Below are positions 50,339 to 58,194 of a stretch of 64,000 bases of DNA, piece by piece (the first letter of the stretch is position 1; the number at the start of each line of letters is the position of its first letter). The DNA comes from a virus. The position numbers and the translations under genes were made by a program. The notes beneath the pieces were generated by a model, which ran no database searches, was not told the DNA's origin, and saw only the letters and a list, made by a program, of their open reading frames with translations. The stretch is taken from positions 1 to 64,000 of IMG/VR virus record IMGVR_UViG_3300025009_001990. One strand, given 5' to 3'.

Positions 50339-51048
50339 TGAACAATTTTGATTATGTTGGATGGAGAGCTGGACAAAAAAGAATGAATCAAGAAAAAAGA
50401 GAAGCAATGATAGAAAAAGTTGTTGTTGTTGTTTTTCTTGTTCTGCTGGGATTGTTTGTATTGTGTTCTTCAGGTTGTGCAGTGAAATCTCCAGGAACAC
50501 GTACATTCCAGTTTGGTCCAGACGGAACGACAATAACATCTGAAACCACAACAGCAGAACCGAATACACTTGCGGATATTGAGAAGGAAAAATCTGTTCA
50601 AAAGTGTTGGACAGCTTTTGGTAAAATTAGAACAGCTATCGCAGATGCTGCAGAAAGTAATCCACTTGTTCTTGCTATGGTTCAACAATCTGACAGTATT
50701 AACAATATTGTTTCTCTCGCATTCACGAAAAAACCGTATAATCCATGCCCATCAAGTACAAATTCTTCCGATGTTGAAATTGCAGATGCTGAAATGTATA
50801 GTAATATTTATCGGGAGGGAGCAGGCGTTTTAAAGTTTGCTCTCGGATCATGGGCAGCAACAGATATCTCGGACAATCTGTTCGGAGCACTCGGAAAAGC
50901 AGGGGCTTATACCTTTGCAGCATCAGGAGAAGGTTCAAGTATAAGTGTCTCAGATGCCTTCAAATCTTCTGTATTCGGTGATGGAGCTACTACAAACGAT
51001 GTATTGAGTAATCCATCGTTTGTTACCGAGATGCTGGAACAACAATAA
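50338..51048 (+). CDS. Membrane or lipoprotein-like protein
   Basis: 236 residues from ATG 50338 with GGAGG upstream. After a basic N-terminus there is a hydrophobic helix (VVVVVFLVLLGLFVLCSSGC) ending in a lipobox-like SSGC. The soluble part holds two Cys and a helical end. Possibly outer-membrane anchored; could be a superinfection or lysis protein. Confidence 0.6.
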   Translation: MNNFDYVGWRAGQKRMNQEKREAMIEKVVVVVFLVLLGLFVLCSSGCAVKSPGTRTFQFGPDGTTITSETTTAEPNTLADIEKEKSVQKCWTAFGKIRTAIADAAESNPLVLAMVQQSDSINNIVSLAFTKKPYNPCPSSTNSSDVEIADAEMYSNIYREGAGVLKFALGSWAATDISDNLFGALGKAGAYTFAASGEGSSISVSDAFKSSVFGDGATTNDVLSNPSFVTEMLEQQ

Positions 51049-51060
51049 AGGGAATGTGTT

Positions 51061-51429
51061 ATGAAAAAGTATATTTTTGGTTTCATATTTTTGTTGCTTG
51101 TTTTTGTTTTTACGAACTTTGCTTCAGCTTCGTTGAAAACAATTCAAGTTCATTTTAGTTATCCAACACCGGCACAAGCATTCAATTTGTATATGGATGG
51201 AAAACAAATCTGCAATACAAATACACCGGATGTAATGAATTGTACGGATGTAGAAATCCCTTATGGAGTTCACCTGTTCACAATGACGGCTGTGGTTGAT
51301 AACGTCGAAACAAATCATAGCCCGGCTTATGTATGGGTGTTTTCTCCTGAACAAGGAAAACCGCCGGTTGTTATCACATTCACTGTAACAGTTGATGGCG
51401 AGAATGTCGAACTTGGTCCGGCGAACTGA
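51061..51429 (+). CDS. Secreted Ig/FnIII-like protein
   Basis: 122 residues with signal peptide MKKYIFGFIFLLLVFVFTNF (then ASAS). The mature part (HFSYPTPAQAFNLYMDGKQI, VEIPYGVHLFTMTAVVDNVE) matches a fibronectin III-like beta sandwich. Two Cys could form a disulfide. Unusual for a phage to export such a domain; role unknown. Confidence 0.65.
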   Translation: MKKYIFGFIFLLLVFVFTNFASASLKTIQVHFSYPTPAQAFNLYMDGKQICNTNTPDVMNCTDVEIPYGVHLFTMTAVVDNVETNHSPAYVWVFSPEQGKPPVVITFTVTVDGENVELGPAN

Positions 51430-51458
51430 AGTGAAAAGGAAAATTATCATTTCAGTTA

Positions 51459-51502
51459 CAGTAAAACTCTCTACTCTATACAAATGGGGGAGAGTTTTAC
51501 TG
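51459..51502 (+). terminator. Long perfect hairpin after the secreted protein gene
   Basis: CAGTAAAACTCTC (51459-51471) and GAGAGTTTTACTG (51490-51502) are perfect complements with an 18-base loop. There is no T-run afterwards, so termination is uncertain; it could protect the mRNA end or bind a regulator. Confidence 0.5.
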
Positions 51503-51535
51503 AAACGTTTACGTTTAATTTGATGGAGGTTTACC

Positions 51536-52051
51536 ATGGCAAATGGATCAAGAACGAAAACGTTACGACATATTGAAACAGTTAGAAATTTTATAGGGGG
51601 GATGATTCAAGAGTTAATCACCCGTCAACAACATCATGATCAATCAAAATTAGAATCTCCTGAAGTGGACATATTTGAAAAATACACTCCGTTATTGCGA
51701 AAATGTACATATGGATCTGATGAGTACAAAAAACATTTATTATTAATGCAAACTGCTTTAGATCATCACTATCGAACAAATAGACATCATCCTGAATTCC
51801 ATCTTTTTGGTTTAGAAAACGCTGATCCTGTTTTTGATTCACCTTTAGAACGAATGAATTTAATAGATTTAAATGAATTATGTTGTGATTGGTATGCAGC
51901 ATCACTTCGTCATGACGATGGTGATTATCATAGAAGTATTGAGATAAATCAAAAAAGATTTGGTTTTACTGATGAGACAAAGCGGATACTTCTAAATACA
52001 ATGGAGTTTCTGGAATCAAAAAACATATATCATAAAGCGGAGGAAAGTTAA
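51536..52051 (+). CDS. DUF5662-like phage protein
   Basis: 171 residues, TGGAGGTTTACC before the ATG. HHDQSKLESPE, TYGSDEYKKHL, ALDHHYRTNRHHPEFH and DLNELCCDWYAASLRHDDGD show the His/Asp-rich pattern of the DUF5662 family, suggesting a metal-dependent, HD-like helical fold. Substrate unknown. TAATG overlap with the next gene. Confidence 0.65.
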   Translation: MANGSRTKTLRHIETVRNFIGGMIQELITRQQHHDQSKLESPEVDIFEKYTPLLRKCTYGSDEYKKHLLLMQTALDHHYRTNRHHPEFHLFGLENADPVFDSPLERMNLIDLNELCCDWYAASLRHDDGDYHRSIEINQKRFGFTDETKRILLNTMEFLESKNIYHKAEES

Positions 52052-52341
52052 TGATGGGAAAAATGTTAGTGTCTTTTGGGTTGAAATATCTTGCATCTAA
52101 AATGAATGGATATAAATCCTATTCAGGAGCTACCAGTAAAATAATTGGAGGAGTTGTTTCGATTTTGACTGGTATTGTTGGTGCGATTGGATATATGTAT
52201 CCAGATTTAGGATTGCCGGAGATGGAAATAGAAGCAATAATCGGTTTGTTTGGCGCTGGATGGTATGCAATCAGTTCTGGATTTGAGGGGATAGGGATTG
52301 CTCACAAACTTGTGAAAGCAGAGGAGAACAAAAAACAATGA
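52051..52341 (+). CDS. Holin-like membrane protein
   Basis: 96 residues with two predicted membrane segments (KIIGGVVSILTGIVGAIGYMY and IEAIIGLFGAGWYAISSGF) and a charged C-terminus. Size and topology match small holins. The lysin candidate lies close by on the opposite strand at 53457-53867. ATGA overlap with the next gene. Confidence 0.62.
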   Translation: MMGKMLVSFGLKYLASKMNGYKSYSGATSKIIGGVVSILTGIVGAIGYMYPDLGLPEMEIEAIIGLFGAGWYAISSGFEGIGIAHKLVKAEENKKQ

Positions 52342-52691
52342 CTGCTAAGAAAATGGAATGTGAAGAGTGTGATGAACATAAAGTTCTAATTGAGAGGATA
52401 AAGATTTTGGAAAAGCTACCCACATTGTTTTCTTGGATGAATGTTACGAAGGGAATTAGTTTTTTGCTTGTTATTACAATTACTATTTTGTTTGGAATCG
52501 TAATGACAACTAGATCGGAACTGTTTGAGAGAAACAAAGATCAAGAAGTAAAATTGGAAAAGCAAGTGGAGGTAATAAAAAGCACAGTGAATAAGATTGA
52601 AACAAACGTGGCTGTAATGGTACGAACTTATGAAATGAGCCAACAAACAACTCAAAAAGAACTGGAAGAGATCAGAAGAAAAATACAATGA
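52338..52691 (+). CDS. Membrane-anchored coiled-coil protein (lysis-associated?)
   Basis: 117 residues. N-terminal CEECDEH, one membrane helix (GISFLLVITITILFGIVM), then a long coiled coil (about 60-117). The layout recalls XhlA-type or spanin-like lysis accessory proteins encoded beside holins. ATGA overlaps on both sides. Confidence 0.6.
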   Translation: MTAKKMECEECDEHKVLIERIKILEKLPTLFSWMNVTKGISFLLVITITILFGIVMTTRSELFERNKDQEVKLEKQVEVIKSTVNKIETNVAVMVRTYEMSQQTTQKELEEIRRKIQ

Positions 52692-52870
52692 AAATAATAT
52701 TGCGGCAGTGCTGTGTTTGTAAACGATATGTAAATAGTGAAGGGCAGCATCAGGTATTTCTCCCGACCTGCCCTTACATCCCTATTTCACACGGATATTG
52801 TGATGAGTGTTTAAAGATTCAAATGGAGGAGATTACCAAAAACCAGAATCGTCAGAAGAATCAATTGTAG
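52688..52870 (+). CDS. Small zinc-ribbon-like protein
   Basis: 60 residues with CCVC and CDEC pairs typical of a zinc knuckle. Last gene of the rightward operon. It overlaps the converging minus-strand gene by 38 bases (52833-52870). Confidence 0.6.
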   Translation: MKIILRQCCVCKRYVNSEGQHQVFLPTCPYIPISHGYCDECLKIQMEEITKNQNRQKNQL

Positions 52871-53024
52871 CATTAATACATTCAGGTAGTTTTCTAACAC
52901 GAGATTTCAACGGTAGTTCAAAAGCAAAGCAATAATTTCCGTCAACATAATCGTCATTTTCTTTAAATCTGCAATCTTTGCAGTATTCTCCATCAGGAAT
53001 TCTCTCTACTTTAATACAAATCAC
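52833..53024 (-). CDS. Small Cys-containing hypothetical protein
   Basis: 63 residues with AGGAGGAAGAAGTG upstream of the ATG. IPDGEYCKDCRF plus two further Cys suggest a metal site. Its end converges with the plus-strand operon. Overlaps the next upstream gene by 14 bases. Confidence 0.6.
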   Translation of the reverse strand: MICIKVERIPDGEYCKDCRFKENDDYVDGNYCFAFELPLKSRVRKLPECINATIDSSDDSGFW

Positions 53025-53214
53025 TTCTTCCTCCTAATTTCGATTTTTTAAGAAGTTTAATATAGACTACATCTAATAGCCTAATCGTCTCAGGTACAGC
53101 ATTTTCGATGGCTAGTTTTCGACATTTGTTGCAGAGATCCCTCCCTTTATAAATTTCGGTATAGATTGACTTTCGTTCTCCACATTCCTCGCAATAGTCA
53201 AATTCTTGTGCCAT
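53011..53214 (-). CDS. Small zinc-finger-like protein
   Basis: 67 residues from ATG 53214 after GAGGAAAAAGTC. YCEECGERK and LCNKCRK form a DksA-like or treble-clef Cys4 pattern (CxxC-x17-CxxC). It could bind RNA polymerase or DNA, but this is only pattern-based. Confidence 0.62.
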   Translation of the reverse strand: MAQEFDYCEECGERKSIYTEIYKGRDLCNKCRKLAIENAVPETIRLLDVVYIKLLKKSKLGGRSDLY

Positions 53215-53224
53215 GACTTTTTCC

Positions 53225-53455
53225 TCAACTGAATTCACCGGACTGCATCTTGTCATCCATGTCTAATCCAGGATGAATCCGATCAACACATCGATAGCAA
53301 AGCATTGGATGTGGAGTTCCTACTGATAATAGTGTTCCACAGTCCGGACAATGATAGTTGGTAAGTGGGTGACCCTTTAATTTCTCCGGGTGTTCTGGAC
53401 ATTCAGCAGGTTTTAGCATAAAAACACTATCTTTACAACGCGGGCAGGTTTCCAT
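53225..53455 (-). CDS. Small protein with three CxxC pairs
   Basis: 76 residues; CPRC, CPDC and CYRC pairs suggest two zinc sites. The ATG follows the lysin stop by one base. Function unknown. Confidence 0.62.
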   Translation of the reverse strand: METCPRCKDSVFMLKPAECPEHPEKLKGHPLTNYHCPDCGTLLSVGTPHPMLCYRCVDRIHPGLDMDDKMQSGEFS

Positions 53456-53456
53456 C

Positions 53457-53867
53457 TTATTTAAACCTCATTTGTTTGTCATCACGATAGAAAGAATGAT
53501 TTCCTATTTTACACACAAATATCATTGATTTTTCCCATGAAGGAATGATAATATTTGGGTTGAAATAATGATCTGCCCCTTGAAGACAATGACCAAGAGA
53601 ACGTTCTTGGATGCAATTTGCTGCCGAGATAATACATTTCCTGAAGGATTCAGTATCGAGAATTTTTGACTGTTCAGGAAAAGAAGTACCAATTGTCCAG
53701 GAGAATTGGGAAGGGGCGAGAATGATTTCTTTTACAGTTTTGTTTCTGGTTATTACTCGATTCAGAACAACATGACAAACAGCAATTTGTCCTTCTGTCG
53801 ATTCTCCTCTTGCTTCATGATAAGCGTTGAGTCATAACCAATATAAATCTTCTGCATATCTTTCCAT
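53457..53867 (-). CDS. SleB/CwlJ-type cell wall hydrolase (lysin) interrupted by an in-frame TGA
   Basis: AAGGAGAACTTTG precedes ATG 53867. Codons 1-11 read MERYAEDLYWL, codon 12 is TGA (53834-53832), and the same frame continues for 124 codons: LNAYHEARGESTEGQIAV, LNRV, QFSW, GADHYFNP, IGNHSFYR, stop 53457. The Hydrolase_2 (SleB) core is intact, including the catalytic glutamate in HEARGE. No start codon lies between the TGA and HEARGE, so active protein needs readthrough of the TGA (followed by C) or the gene is a pseudogene, or the base is an error. Family members usually have a small residue at this position. Confidence 0.82.
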
Positions 53868-54181
53868 CAAAGTTCTCCTTTAATTAAATCAGGACATTCA
53901 TAACAACGAAATGGAAAATTTTCTTTTACAACACAATTTTCCGGTCCTTTACAAGCGTATTCTATATCGGGTTTTGTTTCAAACCAATTTGCTTTCCATC
54001 CACAATAACAATCGAATAAACGCATTTCTTTACAGTCAGCAGCTGTTGTGATTTTCCTTCCTGTAACAGGATCAAAAACCTTTCCTTTCAACTCTTTCCA
54101 AGGAACATTACAATTTCCCCAATCATTTCGGTTTTTGCAATCCTTACAAAATAGCGGTTTTACTATTATTAGGCACACCAT
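53867..54181 (-). CDS. Cys-rich hypothetical protein
   Basis: 104 residues with ten Cys, in CKDCKN, DCYCGW, YACKGPENC and RCYECPD. Probably zinc-binding. Its stop overlaps the lysin ATG (TGATG) so the two are coupled. Family not recognised. Confidence 0.62.
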   Translation of the reverse strand: MVCLIIVKPLFCKDCKNRNDWGNCNVPWKELKGKVFDPVTGRKITTAADCKEMRLFDCYCGWKANWFETKPDIEYACKGPENCVVKENFPFRCYECPDLIKGEL

Positions 54182-54183
54182 AA

Positions 54184-54408
54184 TTAATTACCATACCAAG
54201 TTGTACAAATATGGTTTCGGATTATTCCGCTTGCTAATTGTTTCTTTCTTCTTTCGCATTCCCTTCTTCCTTGATGTGGATGGGAATTACTTCTTTTGTA
54301 TAATTTGCTGAAATTAAAATGTTTCTTTCTCGGTTCAAATAAATGGGAAATAAATTGAGCAAACGATTTTACTTCTTTTGAATAACTAAATTGGAAAGTT
54401 TTGTTCAT
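54184..54408 (-). CDS. Small basic hypothetical protein
   Basis: 74 residues, AAGGAGAACAAA before the ATG. Rich in Lys, Arg and His (RSNSHPHQGRRECERRKKQ), which suggests nucleic acid binding. No family recognised. Confidence 0.55.
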   Translation of the reverse strand: MNKTFQFSYSKEVKSFAQFISHLFEPRKKHFNFSKLYKRSNSHPHQGRRECERRKKQLASGIIRNHICTTWYGN

Positions 54409-54435
54409 TTTGTTCTCCTTAAAAAGTTTCAGTTG

Positions 54436-55167
54436 TTATTTTCCGTGTTGAGATAAATATCGAATCTTATCCATTGTAACCATTTTATTGATATTAATTT
54501 TATCAACATTGAGCTGATTTACAAGATCAAAATACTGTTCATAGATGTGCAAACCATCGCTGTAAGCAAAGGTTGAACCATCTTCAACGGGAAAATACCC
54601 ATAAATAGAATCAAAAACAAATTCCTTTAATAGTTGAAGCCCACCAAGATTTTCAGGAAGCCCTGCATATAAATCCCAGGATCGGAAATATAAAGTCATA
54701 TTTAATTTTCCATTTACTACTTTAAAAGAAATTGAACGAAGACAAGGTGGATCAGGTAAAAAAGTTGTGTCAGAATTTCCAATACAAATGGTCGCCTGAT
54801 TTGTATTTCCTCCTGGTTCAATTAACAAATCAATAATTCTATCAATTTGCTTCGTGATAAATTCTCCATAGGTATATTCCTCGTTTTCAGCCTTTTCTGA
54901 TCCCATAAGTTGATTGACAAAATAGGTAGCTATCTTATCGTCATCAGTAGGAGCAGGAATGCCTGCTGGAAGGATAGGGGCAAGTGGACGAGTTTCCGGA
55001 TTGGTTATTGTGATGAAAACAGAATCAAGTTGTTTTCTGATCTGTCCTTCATAACTTCCTTTTTCAACAACAAAATCATATCCGTTTTTAATACACAACC
55101 ACATTGCGTCCCGCCACACTTCATTGATGTCATATCCACGAACACAATTGAATTCAAAGTTTATCAT
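54436..55167 (-). CDS. thyA: Thymidylate synthase-like (ThyA family)
   Basis: 243 residues from ATG 55167 (GAGGAATAAA upstream; earlier ATG lies inside the previous gene). Catalytic Cys in PPCLRSISFKV, then the FRSWDLYAGLPENLGGLQLL dUMP-binding segment of ThyA, and HIYEQYFDLV near the end. It would methylate or hydroxymethylate dUMP or dCMP. N-terminal domain (NPETRPLAP) is divergent from E. coli ThyA, closer to the archaeal-type layout. Confidence 0.82.
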   Translation of the reverse strand: MINFEFNCVRGYDINEVWRDAMWLCIKNGYDFVVEKGSYEGQIRKQLDSVFITITNPETRPLAPILPAGIPAPTDDDKIATYFVNQLMGSEKAENEEYTYGEFITKQIDRIIDLLIEPGGNTNQATICIGNSDTTFLPDPPCLRSISFKVVNGKLNMTLYFRSWDLYAGLPENLGGLQLLKEFVFDSIYGYFPVEDGSTFAYSDGLHIYEQYFDLVNQLNVDKININKMVTMDKIRYLSQHGK

Positions 55168-55168
55168 T

Positions 55169-55528
55169 TTATTCCTCTTTAAATAGATTTTCAAGAAATC
55201 GACGTAATGAACGATTTGCAACAATTTCCCTTACTTCTTCTGAATAATTAATACCAATTTCATCATTTCCTTCAATATCTTTATGGCATTTATCTAATGC
55301 TTCTTTTATTCTTCTAATTTTATCAGCATTAGAACTTGAATTACTTATATCATTAAGATGTCTTGAAGCTATTTTTAAAGATTCTAACCTGCTTTTATTT
55401 TCAATATCTTTTATTTCTTGAGTTTTGTGAATATAATCATCACATGATTTATGACGATGAATACTGCATGCTCCTTCATATTCAACATCATGATTCCAGC
55501 ATTTTTCATTATCACAATCTGGTTTCAT
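55169..55528 (-). CDS. Hypothetical helical protein with N-terminal Cys cluster
   Basis: 119 residues. CDNEKCWNHD and CSIHRHKSCDDY may bind a metal; the rest is helical and charged. Stop is one base before the thymidylate synthase ATG. No family known. Confidence 0.6.
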   Translation of the reverse strand: MKPDCDNEKCWNHDVEYEGACSIHRHKSCDDYIHKTQEIKDIENKSRLESLKIASRHLNDISNSSSNADKIRRIKEALDKCHKDIEGNDEIGINYSEEVREIVANRSLRRFLENLFKEE

Positions 55529-55534
55529 ACTTCC

Positions 55535-55753
55535 TCACTTTAAATGCAAAACTGAATCAAGAACAATATATTTGGCTGCAAGTTTTGCATTACTTTTTGA
55601 TTGAGCAACGATATTATCTTTAAAATATCGTTGAAAACGAGAATCAGGGTCTTCAGGGATTTTCATTGACAATACTTTTGCTATTTGAACAATAATGGAC
55701 GCCATAGTTTCAGCGTCCATTATTTCAACGAGTTGCTTTACTTGTTTTCTCAT
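55535..55753 (-). CDS. Small helical hypothetical protein
   Basis: 72 residues, all-helical (MASIIVQIAKVLSMKIPEDP). The ATG overlaps the stop of the small lipoprotein-like gene. Function unknown. Confidence 0.58.
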   Translation of the reverse strand: MRKQVKQLVEIMDAETMASIIVQIAKVLSMKIPEDPDSRFQRYFKDNIVAQSKSNAKLAAKYIVLDSVLHLK

Positions 55754-55878
55754 AGGGCTTTCATGAGTTGGGAATTCTCAACCATTTCCTGAAATTGATT
55801 TTGAAGGTACTTGCCTCCTGCAACAAAACAGCCAAAAGCAAGCATCATTATAACCAAAGTAATCATTATTGTTTTCAT
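55750..55878 (-). CDS. 42-residue lipoprotein-like peptide
   Basis: MKTIMITLVIMMLAFGC is a short export signal ending in a lipobox-like AFGC, followed by a helical tail (YLQNQFQEMVENS). AAGGAGTAACATTT precedes ATG 55878 and the stop overlaps the next gene by ATGA. An o-spanin-like protein is possible. Confidence 0.6.
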   Translation of the reverse strand: MKTIMITLVIMMLAFGCFVAGGKYLQNQFQEMVENSQLMKAL

Positions 55879-55883
55879 AAATG

Positions 55884-56093
55884 TTACTCCTTATAGTTTT
55901 TGAGCTTCCATCCTTCACAAATCCCAATTACTGTATTTGGCAAGAACTTTTCAGGATAATCTCCGGCAGCAGGAACAGTTGGTTTGAGAGTTACAGACAG
56001 GTTCGATGGTTCTGAACACCGTACATAGTTGCTGTCCAAAATTAAATGATGTTTACAATATAGACATTTCCCCTCCCGTTTGAATTCTTCCAT
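55884..56093 (-). CDS. Small zinc-ribbon-like protein
   Basis: 69 residues with CLYCKHH, a single Cys (RCSE) and CEGW; AAAGGAGAAACATC before the ATG. Lies downstream of the promoter at 56147-56174. Family unknown. Confidence 0.6.
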   Translation of the reverse strand: MEEFKREGKCLYCKHHLILDSNYVRCSEPSNLSVTLKPTVPAAGDYPEKFLPNTVIGICEGWKLKNYKE

Positions 56094-56146
56094 GATGTTT
56101 CTCCTTTTTGAGAATTTTGGAAGTGAATTGAAGGTTCTCTCTTTAT

Positions 56147-56174
56147 ATTATAAGCCTTTTTACTGAAAAGTTAA
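56147..56174 (-). promoter_or_regulatory. Predicted promoter for the 56093-to-52833 genes
   Basis: TTAACT (56174-56169), 16-base spacer, TATAAT (56152-56147) on the minus strand. It overlaps the stop of the preceding gene. It would drive the Cys-rich genes, thymidylate synthase and lysin. Confidence 0.6.
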
Positions 56175-56590
56175 GATTTTATTTCTTGTCTAAGTTGTTT
56201 TTCATCAAGCGGGCCAATCAACCGGAGATGCCAACCGTCAACAATCCCAGATTCGTAGTCAATTGAATCTGTTATACAATCGATGGAATATAGTTTTCCA
56301 TGTTGGGCTGTTTCGATGTTTTCAATAGGAAAGTCATTTCCAACTTCAAAAAAACTTTCATATTCCCAATTACATTGAGCACAGCTAGGACAAGATAATT
56401 TTTTCAATCGCTGCAATCTTGTCTTGAAGCCAAATCCTCTTTTGGTTTTGAAGTGCTGAACTTCCGCCCGGAAAATCGATCCTTGACAATTACTTATTTT
56501 AGGAGATTGATCAAATTCAACAAGATTATCTAATAATGATTGTGTTGATGGTAATGGTTTTATTTCTATTTTATTATACGACATTGACAT
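56171..56590 (-). CDS. Hypothetical protein with CPSCAQC motif
   Basis: 139 residues, AAGGAGAATATGAA upstream. One CPSCAQC cluster in an otherwise beta-rich sequence with a conserved-looking GWHLRLIGPLDEKQL end. No function inferred. Confidence 0.6.
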   Translation of the reverse strand: MSMSYNKIEIKPLPSTQSLLDNLVEFDQSPKISNCQGSIFRAEVQHFKTKRGFGFKTRLQRLKKLSCPSCAQCNWEYESFFEVGNDFPIENIETAQHGKLYSIDCITDSIDYESGIVDGWHLRLIGPLDEKQLRQEIKS

Positions 56591-56605
56591 TTCATATTCT
56601 CCTTT

Positions 56606-56689
56606 TTAATATTGAGGCATACCAGTAAAATACCAATATGCAAACCAAGACAAAGAAGTTGTCCACAAGATTATATAAACGTACTTCAT
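56606..56689 (-). CDS. 27-residue membrane peptide
   Basis: MKYVYIILWTTSLSWFAYWY then FTGMPQY, one hydrophobic aromatic helix. The ATG overlaps the upstream stop (ATGA), which supports coupled translation. Confidence 0.4.
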   Translation of the reverse strand: MKYVYIILWTTSLSWFAYWYFTGMPQY

Positions 56690-56982
56690 TGTTTTTTCAA
56701 TCGATGATTTTTTGGAAGAATAGAAATAAGAAATTCAATTTCTTCTTCTACAGCATCCCAATATTTGGATGAATTATAATATTTAGAACCTACACATTTC
56801 CAAAACGGTGTCCCTTTGCATCCTTGTTTTGTTTTATCATCTATCGGACATCTTTCACAATTCTCTCCGGAATTAACGCATAGATGACAAGTTGGCAATT
56901 TAGAATAATCACATCCAGCAGCAATCAAATTCCATCGCTTTTCAATACAATCTTCTAACGCTTTTAACATTTTAGCATTCAT
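56686..56982 (-). CDS. Cys-rich hypothetical protein
   Basis: 98 residues; CHLCVNSGENCERC and CKGTPFWKC pattern of a zinc-binding domain found in small phage proteins. ATGA overlaps at both ends. Function unknown. Confidence 0.62.
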   Translation of the reverse strand: MNAKMLKALEDCIEKRWNLIAAGCDYSKLPTCHLCVNSGENCERCPIDDKTKQGCKGTPFWKCVGSKYYNSSKYWDAVEEEIEFLISILPKNHRLKKQ

Positions 56983-57338
56983 TGTTGATTCATCTCCCGT
57001 AAAGAAATTAATTCGTTATACCAGTTATCTAACAATTTGAATAATTCAGGATGAGTTGAAAGAATTCTTCTTCTTTTTCTCAATGTTTCCCAAAGAAGTT
57101 CTTGAACTTCTTTCCACGTTGCAGGTATTCTTTTCAAAGTTTCTGTCATTTTATTTTTCTTTTCCATTTCGGTGTATTCTTCTGCTGCTGTATTCCACCC
57201 GTCAATCCAAATTTCTCTTTTTTTCAGATTGTTCTTTATCCAAAGAGGCATACAAGATTCAATTCTTCTTCCTGGAAAGAAGTGATAATGACCGTTGTTG
57301 AAAATTTCTTTTTGATTAGAAACTGGTGTTATTTTCAT
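56979..57338 (-). CDS. Helical hypothetical protein
   Basis: 119 residues, Trp-rich and basic (KKREIWIDGWNTAAEEYTEME). GWN..AE resembles phage proteins of the Lar/restriction-alleviation neighbourhood, but no domain is clear. Confidence 0.6.
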   Translation of the reverse strand: MKITPVSNQKEIFNNGHYHFFPGRRIESCMPLWIKNNLKKREIWIDGWNTAAEEYTEMEKKNKMTETLKRIPATWKEVQELLWETLRKRRRILSTHPELFKLLDNWYNELISLREMNQQ

Positions 57339-57340
57339 CT

Positions 57341-57547
57341 TTAATCCTCTTTTAAAATAAGATTATATTTTATTGGATTTTCTTGCATTACAAAAGGTTC
57401 TGGAAATTTTGTTATAGTAATTTTGACTAATTCTCCAACTTTCATATTGATGTTAATTTCTACAATATTTTCTGGAAGATTAGGGATTATTTTTTTAATT
57501 ACATTTTTAAAAAATTCATCAGATTTAATAAACTGTATATTTGTCAT
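57341..57547 (-). CDS. Small hypothetical protein
   Basis: 68 residues, alternating hydrophobic beta pattern (ENIVEININMKVGELVKITI). ATGA overlap with the Rad50 C-half gene. No family. Confidence 0.55.
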   Translation of the reverse strand: MTNIQFIKSDEFFKNVIKKIIPNLPENIVEININMKVGELVKITITKFPEPFVMQENPIKYNLILKED

Positions 57548-58194
57548 TTCAATCTCCTTACTTTTGTTTTTCTTCCGATCATTGAAAACTCATAAACAGA
57601 ATCACCTACTTCAAGCAATTCTTCCCTGCTTGCTCTTTCATCGGCAATCATTATGATTTGTAAACCAGGCCAATTTTGTTTTGGTTTTGGTTTACAAATT
57701 TCTGAAAGAATAGCAAGAGCACGCCTATTTGCTTCCGCCCCTTTCAAATGTTTGAATGGTTCATCAAGCCAAATACTGGCTCTGGATTTGGGGATTTTCA
57801 TCGACCAAAGAGCAGGGCGTAAAGCCATTCCGGCAATGTCTACAGGACCAAGGCCAGTACTTGCTTTTGGATCTATCCTTTCATTATCCCGGATAAACCA
57901 AAAATCTACCTCAGTTGTATTTCTTCTGATTTCAATCTGAACATCAAATTGATATGGATCGTCAAAAACAGTGGAAAGAGCGAGTTGAGGAAGTTCTGAG
58001 AGTTGATATTTCAATTCGTTTTGAGTCTGCTGAGAACAGATTTGAATTAAAGCATGGGCTTTTTCACCATCTTTGTGTTCTCCCCGCAATTTTCGAAATT
58101 CAGTCTTGGCGGAGGACAGTTGTTTTTTCAATTCGTTCTGAGCACCAACAAGGTTGTTGTATTTAGCTCGGAAGTCTTCAGTTTTCGAATTCAT
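57544..58194 (-). CDS. sbcC: Rad50/SbcC-like ATPase, C-terminal half
   Basis: 216 residues. A coiled coil (1-75) leads into the ABC C-lobe: signature-like STGLGPVDIAGMALRPALW, Walker B ASIWLDEPFKHLKG, and an H-loop region LQIIMIADERAS. It lacks Walker A, which is on the separate 61743-62798 protein. The two should assemble as a split Rad50, with the 82-residue coiled-coil gene immediately upstream. The D-loop position and Q-loop are not clear. Confidence 0.8.
   Translation of the reverse strand: MNSKTEDFRAKYNNLVGAQNELKKQLSSAKTEFRKLRGEHKDGEKAHALIQICSQQTQNELKYQLSELPQLALSTVFDDPYQFDVQIEIRRNTTEVDFWFIRDNERIDPKASTGLGPVDIAGMALRPALWSMKIPKSRASIWLDEPFKHLKGAEANRRALAILSEICKPKPKQNWPGLQIIMIADERASREELLEVGDSVYEFSMIGRKTKVRRLK

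Noticed and set aside
53832-53834. TGA read as Trp through an alternative genetic code
   Set aside because: Many genes here end in TGA within ATGA overlaps, so TGA is a working stop in this genome.
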